A stretch of 64,000 bases of DNA from Azophilus sp963663395 (GTDB taxonomy: Bacteria; Pseudomonadota; Gammaproteobacteria; Pseudomonadales; Azotimanducaceae), in NCBI GenBank assembly GCA_963663395.1, contig OY760226.1, forward strand, positions 496,001-560,000, in the 5' to 3' direction. Positions 44,795-53,897 of this stretch are shown here, one piece after another (position 1 is the first letter of the stretch; every line of letters starts with the position of its first letter). Below the pieces are notes generated by a model. The model had not been told where the DNA came from. It made no database searches and was given only the letters and a program-made list of their open reading frames with translations. The translations under genes and the position numbers were made by a program.

Positions 44795-46041
44795 GCGCGC
44801 TCGACGGACTGCGGGTCATCGAGCTTGCGGCCGAGCCGATCGCCCTGGCCGGCAAGCTGCTGGCGGACATGGGAGCCGACGTGATCCTCGTCGAACCTCC
44901 CGGAGGCGACCCGTGCCGCAACTACCCGCCGTTTCTGGACGACGAGCCCGGCGAGGAACGAAGCTTGTACTGGTGGCACTACCACACAAGCAAGCGCGGC
45001 GTCGTACTCGACCTGGACGACCCCGGGGACGCGGCGCGTTTCCGGCGCCTGGCAGCGACCGCGGACATTCTCCTTGAAGCGGAGCCGCGCACCCGCCTCG
45101 CCGATCTCGCACTCGATTACGCCGACCTGGCCGCCGACTCCCCGGGTCTCATTCACGTCGCCGTTACGCCCTACGGCCGGAACGACCCGAAAAGCGACCT
45201 GCCCTTCACCGACCTGACCATCATGGCCGCCGCCGGCCCGCCCTGGAGTTGCGGATATGACGATCACTCGCTGCCGCCCATACGCGGGCCCGGGCAGGGT
45301 TACCATACCGCCGCGCACTTCGCGGTGCTGTCCGCGCTGACCGCCGTGCTGCACCGGGACGCCGGCGGGGAAGGCCAGTTCATCGACCTGAGCATGACCG
45401 CGGCATCCAACGTAACGACGGAAGCCGCCACCTATGTCTGGCTGGTCGCACAGCTGACCGTGCAACGGCAGACGGGGCGCCACGCTTCCGCCGATCAAAC
45501 CGGGGAAACCCAGCAGCTTTGCGCCGACGGGCGCTACGTCAACACGGGGGTGCCCCCGCGCTCCCCCGACGAGTACGCCAGGCTGCTGAACTGGCTGCGC
45601 AAACTCGGCTTGGAAGAGGAACTGCCCGAAGCCGTGTTCCTGGAGATGGGCGCCAACTGGAACGGGCCGTTAGACCTGTCTCTGCTCGGCAAGGACGATA
45701 CCGTGGATGCCGTCTTCGGCGCCGCCCGCGAGGCGCTGCGGCTCATCGCCGAACGCATCGGCGCCCGGGAGTTCTTCCTGGGCGCCCAGCAGGCGGGGCT
45801 TGCCGCCGGCGTGATCTACTCGCCGGAAGAGGCGTTCGAGGACGAACACTTCAAGGCCCGCGGATTCCAGGTGCCGGTGCGCCACGACGACATCGACCGC
45901 ACCGTCCTCTATCCCGGCGCGCCCTACCGGTTCAACGCCAGCCCCTGGCTCATAAGCGGCCGCGCCCCGCGCCTGGGGCAGCACAACGACGAGGTATTCG
46001 CTGCTCTGGAAACCGGAGGCGTGCTCCCGTCCAAGGGGTGA
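44791..46041 (+). CDS. CaiB/BaiF family protein lacking the catalytic aspartate
   Basis: 416 aa from a TTG at 44791 that overlaps the previous stop as TTGA. The fold is that of class III CoA-transferases: GLRVIELAAEPIALAGKLLA, ADVILVEPPGGDPCRNYPP, LDLDDPGDAARFRRLAATAD, GEGQFIDLSMTAASNV. Aligned on GEGQ, the position of the catalytic Asp is Tyr (GYHTAAHFAVLSALTAVLHR). It is therefore likely a structural or substrate-binding partner of the upstream enzyme, as in two-subunit enzymes such as the benzylsuccinate CoA-transferase. The C-terminal half is conserved and undamaged, so it is not a pseudogene. Confidence 0.85.
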   Translation: MSALDGLRVIELAAEPIALAGKLLADMGADVILVEPPGGDPCRNYPPFLDDEPGEERSLYWWHYHTSKRGVVLDLDDPGDAARFRRLAATADILLEAEPRTRLADLALDYADLAADSPGLIHVAVTPYGRNDPKSDLPFTDLTIMAAAGPPWSCGYDDHSLPPIRGPGQGYHTAAHFAVLSALTAVLHRDAGGEGQFIDLSMTAASNVTTEAATYVWLVAQLTVQRQTGRHASADQTGETQQLCADGRYVNTGVPPRSPDEYARLLNWLRKLGLEEELPEAVFLEMGANWNGPLDLSLLGKDDTVDAVFGAAREALRLIAERIGAREFFLGAQQAGLAAGVIYSPEEAFEDEHFKARGFQVPVRHDDIDRTVLYPGAPYRFNASPWLISGRAPRLGQHNDEVFAALETGGVLPSKG

Positions 46042-46070
46042 TGACCATCAAGTCGGCCGTGGCCGGCCGG

Positions 46071-47303
46071 CTACGCCCCCGCCAGGGCGGGCGTCTTGTA
46101 CCACTTCCCGTCCTTCATGATGCCCACCAGGTTGTCGTGATCCTGCAGCACGGTGATGTCGCTGGCAGGGTCCCCGTTTACCAACAAGAGGTCCGCCAGG
46201 TAGCCCGGCGCTACGCGCCCCAGCTCGCCCGGGCGCTCGAAGATCTCTCCCCCGAGCACCGTGGCGGCCCGAATCGTCTCCATGGGCGTGAAATCCAGCA
46301 GGTCCACGAAGTGCTGCAGGTCCCGGGCGTTGGTGCCGTGGGGTGTCCATGCGAAGCCGTAGTCGCCGCCCGGAAGTACGCGCACGCCCCGCTTGTGCAG
46401 TTCCTTCAGCCCAACGATCGAGTGATCGAGTTCATCCTTGTAGCCAACGGCCTCGGCCGCCTCCTGCGGATAGCCGAAGTCGGCCGCCTCGTACAGGGTG
46501 GCCCACAGCCAGTGCAGGCCCGGCGCCACGAACACGTCATCGCGCCGCGCCTCAAAGAGGTCTGCCGCCTCGTCGTCGATGTAGCTGGCGTGGTAGATGA
46601 TGTCCACGCCCTGGTTCAGGCACTGCTTGATGGATTCCGTGCTGCGGGCATGGGCCGCCACCCGCCTGCCCACCCGGTGGGCTTCCACGACCGCGGCCCG
46701 CACTTCCTCATCGGTCATGTAGGTGTCCTTGGCCCAGACGCGCTCGGTGATCGACTCGCCGGAGAGAATCAGCTTGACGATCTCCACACCCATGCCGCAC
46801 ATCTCCCGGACGGCGCGCGTGATCTCCTCGGTGCCCGAGACGATGCGGCTGATGCCGTCGACCAGGACGCCGGCGGGCGTGGCCAGCTCCTGGCCGCTCG
46901 CCAGGTAGCGGGGGCCGGGGATCATGCCGGCGTTGATGGCGTCGCGGCAGGCGATGTCGATACGTTCCTTGGCCGAGGCGGCGCCGACGCACATCGTGTA
47001 GCCGGAATCCAGCACGATGCGCGCCGACTGCACGGCCACGATAGTGTGGTCCTCCACGGGCATGGTGCCCAGGGCGTCGAGGCTGCCGCCACTGTTCCAG
47101 GTAAAATGCGTGTGCGCGTCGCACAGGCCCGACATCAGCGTCATGCCCCCGCCGTCGATCACCCGCATGCCATCCCGGGACAGCGCCCCGCCGTTGGTGG
47201 CGACCTCCTGAATTCGGCCGTCGGTTACGCGAACCTCGCCTGCCACAGGCCCCTCCGCATTGCCGTCCAGTATGTTGACGTTCGTGAACAGCGTGTTGTC
47301 CAT
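46071..47303 (-). CDS. Amidohydrolase family metal-dependent hydrolase
   Basis: 410 aa from the ATG at 47303, with AGGAGGGG 5 bp upstream. TIM-barrel amidohydrolase of the imidazolonepropionase/prolidase-like group. Metal site LCDAHTHFTWN (HxH, about residue 65), then HARSTESIKQCLNQGVDIIY and YHASYIDDEAADLF in the barrel, and GGDYGFAWTPHGTNARDL with the catalytic Asp region. The C-terminal ELGRVAPGYLADLLLVNGDP is the usual beta-sandwich ending. Substrate unknown. It is divergent from the TctC gene and may process the imported compound. Confidence 0.88.
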   Translation of the reverse strand: MDNTLFTNVNILDGNAEGPVAGEVRVTDGRIQEVATNGGALSRDGMRVIDGGGMTLMSGLCDAHTHFTWNSGGSLDALGTMPVEDHTIVAVQSARIVLDSGYTMCVGAASAKERIDIACRDAINAGMIPGPRYLASGQELATPAGVLVDGISRIVSGTEEITRAVREMCGMGVEIVKLILSGESITERVWAKDTYMTDEEVRAAVVEAHRVGRRVAAHARSTESIKQCLNQGVDIIYHASYIDDEAADLFEARRDDVFVAPGLHWLWATLYEAADFGYPQEAAEAVGYKDELDHSIVGLKELHKRGVRVLPGGDYGFAWTPHGTNARDLQHFVDLLDFTPMETIRAATVLGGEIFERPGELGRVAPGYLADLLLVNGDPASDITVLQDHDNLVGIMKDGKWYKTPALAGA

Positions 47304-47569
47304 GCTTCCCCTCCTCCTGATCGAGTCGTTGATCGGCTGCCGAAGTTTAGACGGCCAGCGCCCCGGCCGTGGAACTCCGGCCCCGTTGCCGATTGTCACT
47401 CAGCAAATCGTACACCTCATTCGATGGCAAGTTCGCTTGAACGGGCAATGGAATCAACGTGGGGCTTGACGCGGGAACGGGCACTTCCGACGATGGGCCG
47501 TCCGATGCTCGTGTGGCCGTCGTCTCGCGCCCGCAGAGATCGAACAGGAACGGTTCGCAGGGTGGAACG

Positions 47570-48640
47570 ATGAAAAGACTTCGGGGCGCGGTTATCGCAT
47601 GCCTGGTGACTGCCCTGACGGGTTTTGTCGGCGCAGCGGAAGCGCAGTTCTACCAGGGCAAGCGCATCACCGTTCTGATCAACTTCACGGCGGGTGGACC
47701 GACTGACATCGAAGGGCGCCTGGTGGCGCGGCATCTCGGCAGGCACATCCCCGGCAACCCCGATGTCATGGTGAAAAACATGCCGGGCGCCGGCGGCATC
47801 GCCGCCACGAATTTCATGGGTGAGGTCGCCAGGCCCGACGGGCTGACGGTGGCGTTTTTCGGCATCCCGCTGACCCAGCAACTCCTGCAGGATTCCGGTC
47901 TTCGCGTCGACCTGTCGGAATTCGTCTGGCTGGGCGGTATCGGCCAGCCGCTGGTGTGCTTCATCCGCAAAGATGCCGGGAGTGGCATGGGCAGCGCGGA
48001 CGACCTGCTCGAACTCGATGAATTCAGGGTGGCCGGCGTGCGGCCCACCACCTCCCTCGACCTCAGAATGCGCATGACGCTCGACCTCCTCGGTGCAAAA
48101 TACAGATATGTGACCGGCTATCGGGGCTTCGCCAACGTCGTCGCCGGCATCATGCAGGACGAGGTCCAATACTCCTGCGGTACCACGCCCGTCTTCTTCC
48201 AGAGCGTCGTACCCAATCTGATCAGGCCGGGCCTTGCAGTCGCCCTGTGGTACATGCCGGCGACCCTGCCCGACGGCGCGCAGGTTCGGGATGCCCGGCT
48301 GGGGGAAATTCCAACCTTCAACGATGTCTACGAGAGGCTGAAGGGCAAAAAGCCCGCGGGCAGGCTTTATGATGCGTTCCAGTTGATCAACAACTATTCG
48401 GTTGCCATGCAGCGCGCCTCTTTCGTTCCCGCGGAAACGCCCGACGAAGCAGTCGTGGCGTTGCGCACCGCCTGGGAAGCGCTTTCCCGGGACGATGAGT
48501 TCCTCACGGACTACGCCGGGGTTGCCAAGGCGCCACCTCACCTGCTCCAGGGAGCCGCGGTGCAGGCCCGCGTAGTGGCGGTACGCAACACCGCTCCCGA
48601 AACCGTCGCCTTCATCCGGGAATTCATCGGCAGGCGTTAG
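47570..48640 (+). CDS. Tripartite tricarboxylate (TTT) transporter substrate-binding protein, TctC-like
   Basis: 356 aa from the ATG at 47570. Signal peptide GAVIACLVTALTGFVGAAEA, so periplasmic. TctC/Bug features: ITVLINFTAGGPTDIEGRLV, RHIPGNPDVMVKNMPGAGG, then NFMGEVARPDGLTVAFFG. The family binds carboxylates, amides or aromatic acids and passes them to TctAB. The next gene encodes the membrane part, 72 bp downstream. The ligand is unknown; neighbouring CoA-transferases suggest an organic acid. Confidence 0.87.
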   Translation: MKRLRGAVIACLVTALTGFVGAAEAQFYQGKRITVLINFTAGGPTDIEGRLVARHLGRHIPGNPDVMVKNMPGAGGIAATNFMGEVARPDGLTVAFFGIPLTQQLLQDSGLRVDLSEFVWLGGIGQPLVCFIRKDAGSGMGSADDLLELDEFRVAGVRPTTSLDLRMRMTLDLLGAKYRYVTGYRGFANVVAGIMQDEVQYSCGTTPVFFQSVVPNLIRPGLAVALWYMPATLPDGAQVRDARLGEIPTFNDVYERLKGKKPAGRLYDAFQLINNYSVAMQRASFVPAETPDEAVVALRTAWEALSRDDEFLTDYAGVAKAPPHLLQGAAVQARVVAVRNTAPETVAFIREFIGRR

Positions 48641-48712
48641 CCCATGCGCGATTCACCCAATGCCGCGGCGATCCACCGCCAGGCTCCATAAAGGCCGGTT
48701 GCAGAGGTCGCC

Positions 48713-50743
48713 TTGTTCGAAGCGGTACTGAACGGGCTGGCAGCCGTCGCCACCTGGCCGGCGATCGGCTACCTCTTTCTGGGCGTGCTGCTCGGGCTCT
48801 GGTTCGGGGCCGTGCCGGGGCTTTCGGGGCTGGTGGGAATGGCCATCCTGGTGCCCTTCACCTTTGCCATGGAGCCCGCCCCGGCGCTCGCCTTCCTGCT
48901 CGGCGCATTCGCGGTGACCACCACCAGCGACACCATCGCCTCGGTACTGCTGGGCATACCCGGCACCGCGGCTTCGCAGGCAACGATTCTCGACGGGTAC
49001 CCGATGGCGGTGAAGGGCGAAGCCTCGCGCGCCTTCGGAGCGGCTTTCACCGTGTCGGCCGTCGGCGGGTTGCTGGGCGCCGTGGTGCTGGGCCTGTCGA
49101 TACCGCTCGTCCAGCCGCTCATCCTTTCTTTCACCCAGGCGGAGTTTTTCATGCTGAGCCTGCTCGCCCTCGCCATGGTGGGCTCGCTCTCGGGCAACTC
49201 GGTACTCCTCGGTCTCATTGCCGCCTTGGTCGGCCTGGGGCTTTCCTACGTCGGCTACAGCGAGAACGGCGCCCTGCCCCGGTACTGGCTGGGCGCAACC
49301 TACCTGCTGGAAGGGCTGCCCCTGATTCCCGTCGTGCTGGGGTTGTTTGCGCTGCCCGAGCTGATCGACCTGGCGGCCCGGGGCGGCACGCTCTCCAACG
49401 TGCCCAGGGAGCGGGTCTCCAGCGGCATTGCAACCGGCATCGCCGATGCGTTCCGCAACTGGTGGCTGGTGCTGCGCTCAACCGCGATCGGCGCCTACGT
49501 GGGCATGCTGCCCGGTCTCGGCGGCTCCATCGTCGACTGGGTCGCCTACGGCCACGCGGTCCAGAGTTCCAAGAATAACCAGGGGTTCGGGAACGGGGAC
49601 GTGCGGGGCGTGATCGCGCCGGAAACCGCCAACAACGCGATGAAGGGCGGTGCGCTGATTCCCACCATCGCTTTCGGCATACCGGGCAGCGCGGCGATGG
49701 CGATCCTGATGAGCGCGCTGATGATCCAGGGGATGACGCCGGGGCCGGAGATGCTGACCACCCGGCTCGATTTCACCTTCTCTCTCGTGTGGATGCTGGC
49801 GATCGCCAACGTCGCCGGCGCGCTGATACTGATGCTGCTCGCCCGGTACATCGCCAGGGTGACGTTCATCAGCGGCCATCTCCTGGTGCCGGTGATCGTG
49901 CTGTTCGTGTTCATGGGCGCATGGCTGGCGAACAGCAGTATCGGCGACTGGGTCGTGCTGCTCGCATTCGGGTGCGTGGGTTACCTGATGAAGCGCGGCG
50001 GCGTGCCGCGGCCGCCGCTGGTGCTCGGGTTCGTGATCGGCCCGATCATGGAAAACGCGCTGTTCATCACCACCTCCGTGCACGACGGCCTGGAATGGCT
50101 GGCGCGGCCGATCTGCCTGGTCATCGGCGCGCTGATCGTCGGCTCCATCGTCTTTGCCGCCCGGCGCCGGAGGTCGATGAGGGCCGGGAACGCCGTGGGT
50201 GCCCCCGAAGCGACTTCCGAGAGTGCCCCCAAAGGGGTTCAGACCGAGGTGAAGAGGGTTGCAAACCTGAAGGGCAATCCCCGCCAGGAACAAGCCGACC
50301 CGACGATGGCGCTGCTGGCGACCGGGTTTCTCCTGGCCGTTTCGGCTTTTGGGCTGGCGCCGACTTTTTCCTGGCCGACGGACGTCGGGCAATTCCCCAT
50401 GCTGACGTTCATTCCGGCGATCGGGCTCTCCCTGGCCGCACTCTGGCACAGCGTTCGCGATTTCCGGCACGCCCGCGCCGCCGGCCGCGACATCTTTCCG
50501 GGCCGAGAGGCACTGGGCGGGGCCGGCCGCCTGTATCTCTGGTGGTTCTGCATGCTGGCCGCCACCGTGCTGGCCGGACAACTCATCGCCCTGCCGGTAT
50601 TCGCAGCCCTGTACCTGAAATTGCGTGGCGGCTATGCGTGGTGGACCGCATTGATCTACGCGGCGGGAGCCTGCTCGTTTCTCTACCTGGTGTTCGATCG
50701 CGTCGTGGCCGTGCTGTGGTACCCCTCGCTACTTTTCCATTAG
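48713..50743 (+). CDS. Fused TctA-TctB tripartite tricarboxylate transporter membrane protein
   Basis: 676 aa from a TTG at 48713. Residues 1-490 are a TctA permease: FGAVPGLSGLVGMAILVPFT, the signature LGIPGTAASQATILDGYPMA, and MLPGLGGSIVDWVAYGHAV, with about ten or more hydrophobic helices. Residues ~535-676 carry about four more helices (ATGFLLAVSAFGLAPTFSW, LYLWWFCMLAATVLAGQLIA) and look like the small TctB subunit, normally a separate gene. A charged linker (about 490-530) joins them. The transporter would use an ion gradient with the TctC protein encoded just upstream. Confidence 0.87.
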   Translation: MFEAVLNGLAAVATWPAIGYLFLGVLLGLWFGAVPGLSGLVGMAILVPFTFAMEPAPALAFLLGAFAVTTTSDTIASVLLGIPGTAASQATILDGYPMAVKGEASRAFGAAFTVSAVGGLLGAVVLGLSIPLVQPLILSFTQAEFFMLSLLALAMVGSLSGNSVLLGLIAALVGLGLSYVGYSENGALPRYWLGATYLLEGLPLIPVVLGLFALPELIDLAARGGTLSNVPRERVSSGIATGIADAFRNWWLVLRSTAIGAYVGMLPGLGGSIVDWVAYGHAVQSSKNNQGFGNGDVRGVIAPETANNAMKGGALIPTIAFGIPGSAAMAILMSALMIQGMTPGPEMLTTRLDFTFSLVWMLAIANVAGALILMLLARYIARVTFISGHLLVPVIVLFVFMGAWLANSSIGDWVVLLAFGCVGYLMKRGGVPRPPLVLGFVIGPIMENALFITTSVHDGLEWLARPICLVIGALIVGSIVFAARRRRSMRAGNAVGAPEATSESAPKGVQTEVKRVANLKGNPRQEQADPTMALLATGFLLAVSAFGLAPTFSWPTDVGQFPMLTFIPAIGLSLAALWHSVRDFRHARAAGRDIFPGREALGGAGRLYLWWFCMLAATVLAGQLIALPVFAALYLKLRGGYAWWTALIYAAGACSFLYLVFDRVVAVLWYPSLLFH

Positions 50744-50869
50744 CCCGGGTTCTTTCAATCTCGGGAGGGTACGGAAAGCACGGTTGACTGTGGCCGGTAG
50801 CGCAGCTGACACTGCAACGGCAGGCGGGGCGCGAGGCAGCCGTCGAGTTGACGACGCCGGGCTGCGCGC

Positions 50870-52393
50870 TCAGGCACCCCCGGTGAACAGTTCGGCGACC
50901 TCGAACTTCAGAATCTTCCCCATGGCATTGCGGGGCAGTTCGCCGGCGAACCGGACAACCCGCGGCACCTTGTAGCCGGCCAGGTGCTCCCGGCAGAAGT
51001 CCATGACGCCGTCCGGATCGGCCTCGGCGCCCTCCTTCGCCACGAGCACGGCCGCCACCCGCTGACCCCAGCGGTCGTCCGGGACGCCGACCACGGCCGC
51101 TTCCGCCACCGCCTCGTGCCGCAGCAGTATTCGCTCCACTTCGGCGCCGTAGACGTTCTCTCCGCCCGTGATGATGACGTCTTTCTTGCGGTCGACCACA
51201 CAGAGCCGACCGTCGGGCAGCCAGCGCCCGATATCGCCGGAGAGCAGATAACCCCGGTGCTGGACAGCCCGCGTCGCTTCCGCATCGTCCAGGTAGCCGG
51301 CGAAAGGAACGGCGCTGCGCACGCCGATCTCCCCCGGCTCGCCCACCGGGCAGGGCTCGCCGTCGTCGTCGAACAGGGCGACATCGGCGCCGAGCGCGGG
51401 CCAGCCGACACAGGTCTCCACCAGGGTGGCCGGGTCCTTGACTTCATAGGTGACGAAGGCGCCTTCGGTCCAGCCGTACATTTCCGCGAGCCGCGCATTG
51501 GGGAACATCTCCATCGCGGTGCGCAGCAGCGCCAGCCGCGCCGGGGCGCCCGCCGTGATGATGTGCCTGGCGCCCGCCAGGGGTGGCCGGCCACGCGCCT
51601 CCCACTCCTCGGCCACCATGTCCAGCATCGACGGCACCAGGAAGGCAAACGTGCTGCGCTGCTGCAACTCATCCGCGGCGACCCCTGCGGAGAACTCGGC
51701 CATGATGCGCACCCTGGCGCCGATGGTCAGGCCGGCTAGTGCGAACCCGGCGTAGGACAGGTGGAACATCGGCCCCGTGATCAACACCACCTGCTCGGCT
51801 GTCAGGCCGAACTGCCAGCCCCAGCGGTAGTTGTTCATCGTGTAATAGTCGTGGGTGTAGACGGCGCCCTTGGGAAAGCCCGTGGTGCCCGAGGTATACC
51901 CGATGACGCACGGCTCGGCCCCGACATCCCGCTTGCCCAGCACAGGCCGGGGCGCGTGGGACGGCGTTTCGACGTCGTCCACGGACACCACCGGTATGTT
52001 CAGGGGATCCGCCGCCGCCCTCGCCGCATCCAGGTAACCGCCCGCGGTCATCAAGAGGCGGCAGTCGGCGTTCTCAAGCACATACCGGGCTTCGCTGGGG
52101 GTCAGGCGCCCGTTGACCGGTACCGCCACCGCCCCGGCTTGCTGACAGGCTGCAATCACGAAGGCCGCATCGGGGCAGTTCGGCAACAACAGCCCCACCA
52201 TCCTGCCGTGGCGGCCGGGCGCGCAGCCTCCCGCAACTTCCGCCAGGGCCGCAACGCGACGCCAGAGCTCCCCGTATGTGACTTCCTGCTGAGTGCCCAC
52301 CACCTGCACCGCCACCCGGTCCGGGTGCGCGAAACAGCGTGTGGCTATGCTGTCTGCAATGCTGAAATGCATCGACGCAGGTTGTTCGTGCAC
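50870..52393 (-). CDS. AMP-forming acyl-CoA synthetase
   Basis: 507 aa from the ATG at 52393; an in-frame ATG at 52372 is also possible. ANL superfamily. Adenylates a carboxylic acid and transfers it to CoA. The P-loop-like motif IGYTSGTTGFPKGAVYTHD is at about residues 172-190. The other family motifs are YGWTEGAFVTYE, YLLSGDIGRWLPDG and VDRKKDVIITGGENVYGAEV, and the C-terminal lysine is in RNAMGKILKFE. It most resembles medium/long-chain or aromatic-acid ligases. Substrate not assigned. It lies ~54 bp downstream of the ketoacyl synthase on the same strand. Confidence 0.9.
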   Translation of the reverse strand: MHEQPASMHFSIADSIATRCFAHPDRVAVQVVGTQQEVTYGELWRRVAALAEVAGGCAPGRHGRMVGLLLPNCPDAAFVIAACQQAGAVAVPVNGRLTPSEARYVLENADCRLLMTAGGYLDAARAAADPLNIPVVSVDDVETPSHAPRPVLGKRDVGAEPCVIGYTSGTTGFPKGAVYTHDYYTMNNYRWGWQFGLTAEQVVLITGPMFHLSYAGFALAGLTIGARVRIMAEFSAGVAADELQQRSTFAFLVPSMLDMVAEEWEARGRPPLAGARHIITAGAPARLALLRTAMEMFPNARLAEMYGWTEGAFVTYEVKDPATLVETCVGWPALGADVALFDDDGEPCPVGEPGEIGVRSAVPFAGYLDDAEATRAVQHRGYLLSGDIGRWLPDGRLCVVDRKKDVIITGGENVYGAEVERILLRHEAVAEAAVVGVPDDRWGQRVAAVLVAKEGAEADPDGVMDFCREHLAGYKVPRVVRFAGELPRNAMGKILKFEVAELFTGGA

Positions 52394-52447
52394 CGGAGGT
52401 TCAAGGGCGAATACTCCCCCTGTCAGCCTGCGGCCGGCCGTAAGACC

Positions 52448-53743
52448 TCATGAGGTAACACCGCGCAGGTTCGGATGGCGGGAGACGATCACCGAGGCGT
52501 TCTGCCCGCCAAACCCGAAGGCATTCACCTGGAAGACATCGATATCCAGTGGTGCAGGCGCTTCGAGCCGCACATCGAAGCGGATTTCCGGGTCCGGGTC
52601 CGTCGTATTGGCCGTGTTGACGAACCGGTTCTCCGCCATGTTGCACAAGCCGGAAATCAGCGACATGCCGCCTGACGCCGCGGCCGCGTGGCCGAAGTGG
52701 CCCTTCACCGAGGTTACCGGCAACGGATTCTTGCACTCTCCGTAAACCGTGTTGATGGCACGGATTTCCGGGGGATCTCCAACCGGCGTTCCGGTTGCAT
52801 GGGCGTACAGGCAGTCCACATCGCCGGGTTCGAAACCCGAGTGTTCCAGCGCGAGGCGCATCGCCCGCTCCTCCCAACGGCCGGAGGGTTCCGGCGCCGA
52901 TGGATGATGGGAATCGCTTACGGCGCCGTATCCGGACAGGTGGCCCAGTACCTTCGCCCGTCTCGACTCTGCAACATCCGCGCGTTCCAGGAAAAAGGCG
53001 GTCGCCCCCTCGCTGCCCGCGATGCCGGCGCGGTGCACATCGAACGGCCGGCAGGCCTCCTCCGGCGAGGAGACGCTGGAATGCATGCCGAACATGGCCG
53101 GCGCATAGGCCATGGCTGGCACGAAATCGCCCTCGGCGCCACCCGAAGTCATGGTCTCCCCGGCTTCCACGCCGCCGACTACGGCGGCATCGGCCAGGCC
53201 AAACTCGATGAGGCGCCCTGCCGTACCGAGCGCATCCAGGGTGGATGCGCAGGCCGTGGTTACCGTGAGGCTGGGCCCGTGCAGGCCGTGGCGCATGGCA
53301 ATCTGCGCCGCACCCATATTGGTCAATGCCTTCATCATCGTCTTGCGGGGAAAGGCGGATGCGCCGCCCGTGTCGATTTCGTACTGGGCGCGCATGATCG
53401 ACTGCACGCCGCAGAGGCTGGTGCCCAGCACCACCGCGGTTCGCAGTGGATCGAGCTGCGCCCCGGATTCAACGATGGCCTGTTCTGCCGCGACCATTGC
53501 CCACTGGGCGAAGACATCGGTGCCGTCACGCACCCGCCCGCTCATCCAGTCCGGCAGGTCGAAGTCGCCGACCACCGAGCCCCAGGCGCGGGCGTTTTCC
53601 TCGAGGCCAGGCAGGGCAAGTTCCTCGATGACGGGCCGGGCCGACATCAACCCTTCGTAGAACGAAGCCGTGCCCAGGCCGTAAGCCGACACGGCGCCGG
53701 CGCCGGTAATGGCGACCGCGGGCCTGCCGTTGCGTGTTTTCAC
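52448..53743 (-). CDS. Beta-ketoacyl-ACP synthase (FabF/KAS II-like)
   Basis: 431 aa from a GTG at 53743, the start that gives the usual N-terminus VKTRNGRPAVAITGAGAVSA; the frame is open upstream (ATG at 53842). The condensing-enzyme triad is intact: Cys in VTTACASTLDALGTAG (about 175), His in LYAHATGTPVGDPPE (about 310), and His in SVKGHFGHAAAASGGM (about 347). FGFGGQNASVIVSR closes the fold. Outside a fab cluster and beside an acyl-CoA synthetase, it may serve a specialised lipid or polyketide pathway (inference). Confidence 0.88.
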   Translation of the reverse strand: MKTRNGRPAVAITGAGAVSAYGLGTASFYEGLMSARPVIEELALPGLEENARAWGSVVGDFDLPDWMSGRVRDGTDVFAQWAMVAAEQAIVESGAQLDPLRTAVVLGTSLCGVQSIMRAQYEIDTGGASAFPRKTMMKALTNMGAAQIAMRHGLHGPSLTVTTACASTLDALGTAGRLIEFGLADAAVVGGVEAGETMTSGGAEGDFVPAMAYAPAMFGMHSSVSSPEEACRPFDVHRAGIAGSEGATAFFLERADVAESRRAKVLGHLSGYGAVSDSHHPSAPEPSGRWEERAMRLALEHSGFEPGDVDCLYAHATGTPVGDPPEIRAINTVYGECKNPLPVTSVKGHFGHAAAASGGMSLISGLCNMAENRFVNTANTTDPDPEIRFDVRLEAPAPLDIDVFQVNAFGFGGQNASVIVSRHPNLRGVTS

Positions 53744-53897
53744 CAGGTTGCGAATCGGGACGAAAGCAGCGGAAGTGTATGATAGCCACCGAAAAAACGT
53801 AAGGATCGCGCCGGTTGACCCGCTTCGCCCGAACCGTTTCATCGCTCTCACCGTTCGCTGCCGCACATCCCGATAAGCCGGTTCTGGAGACCGCACC

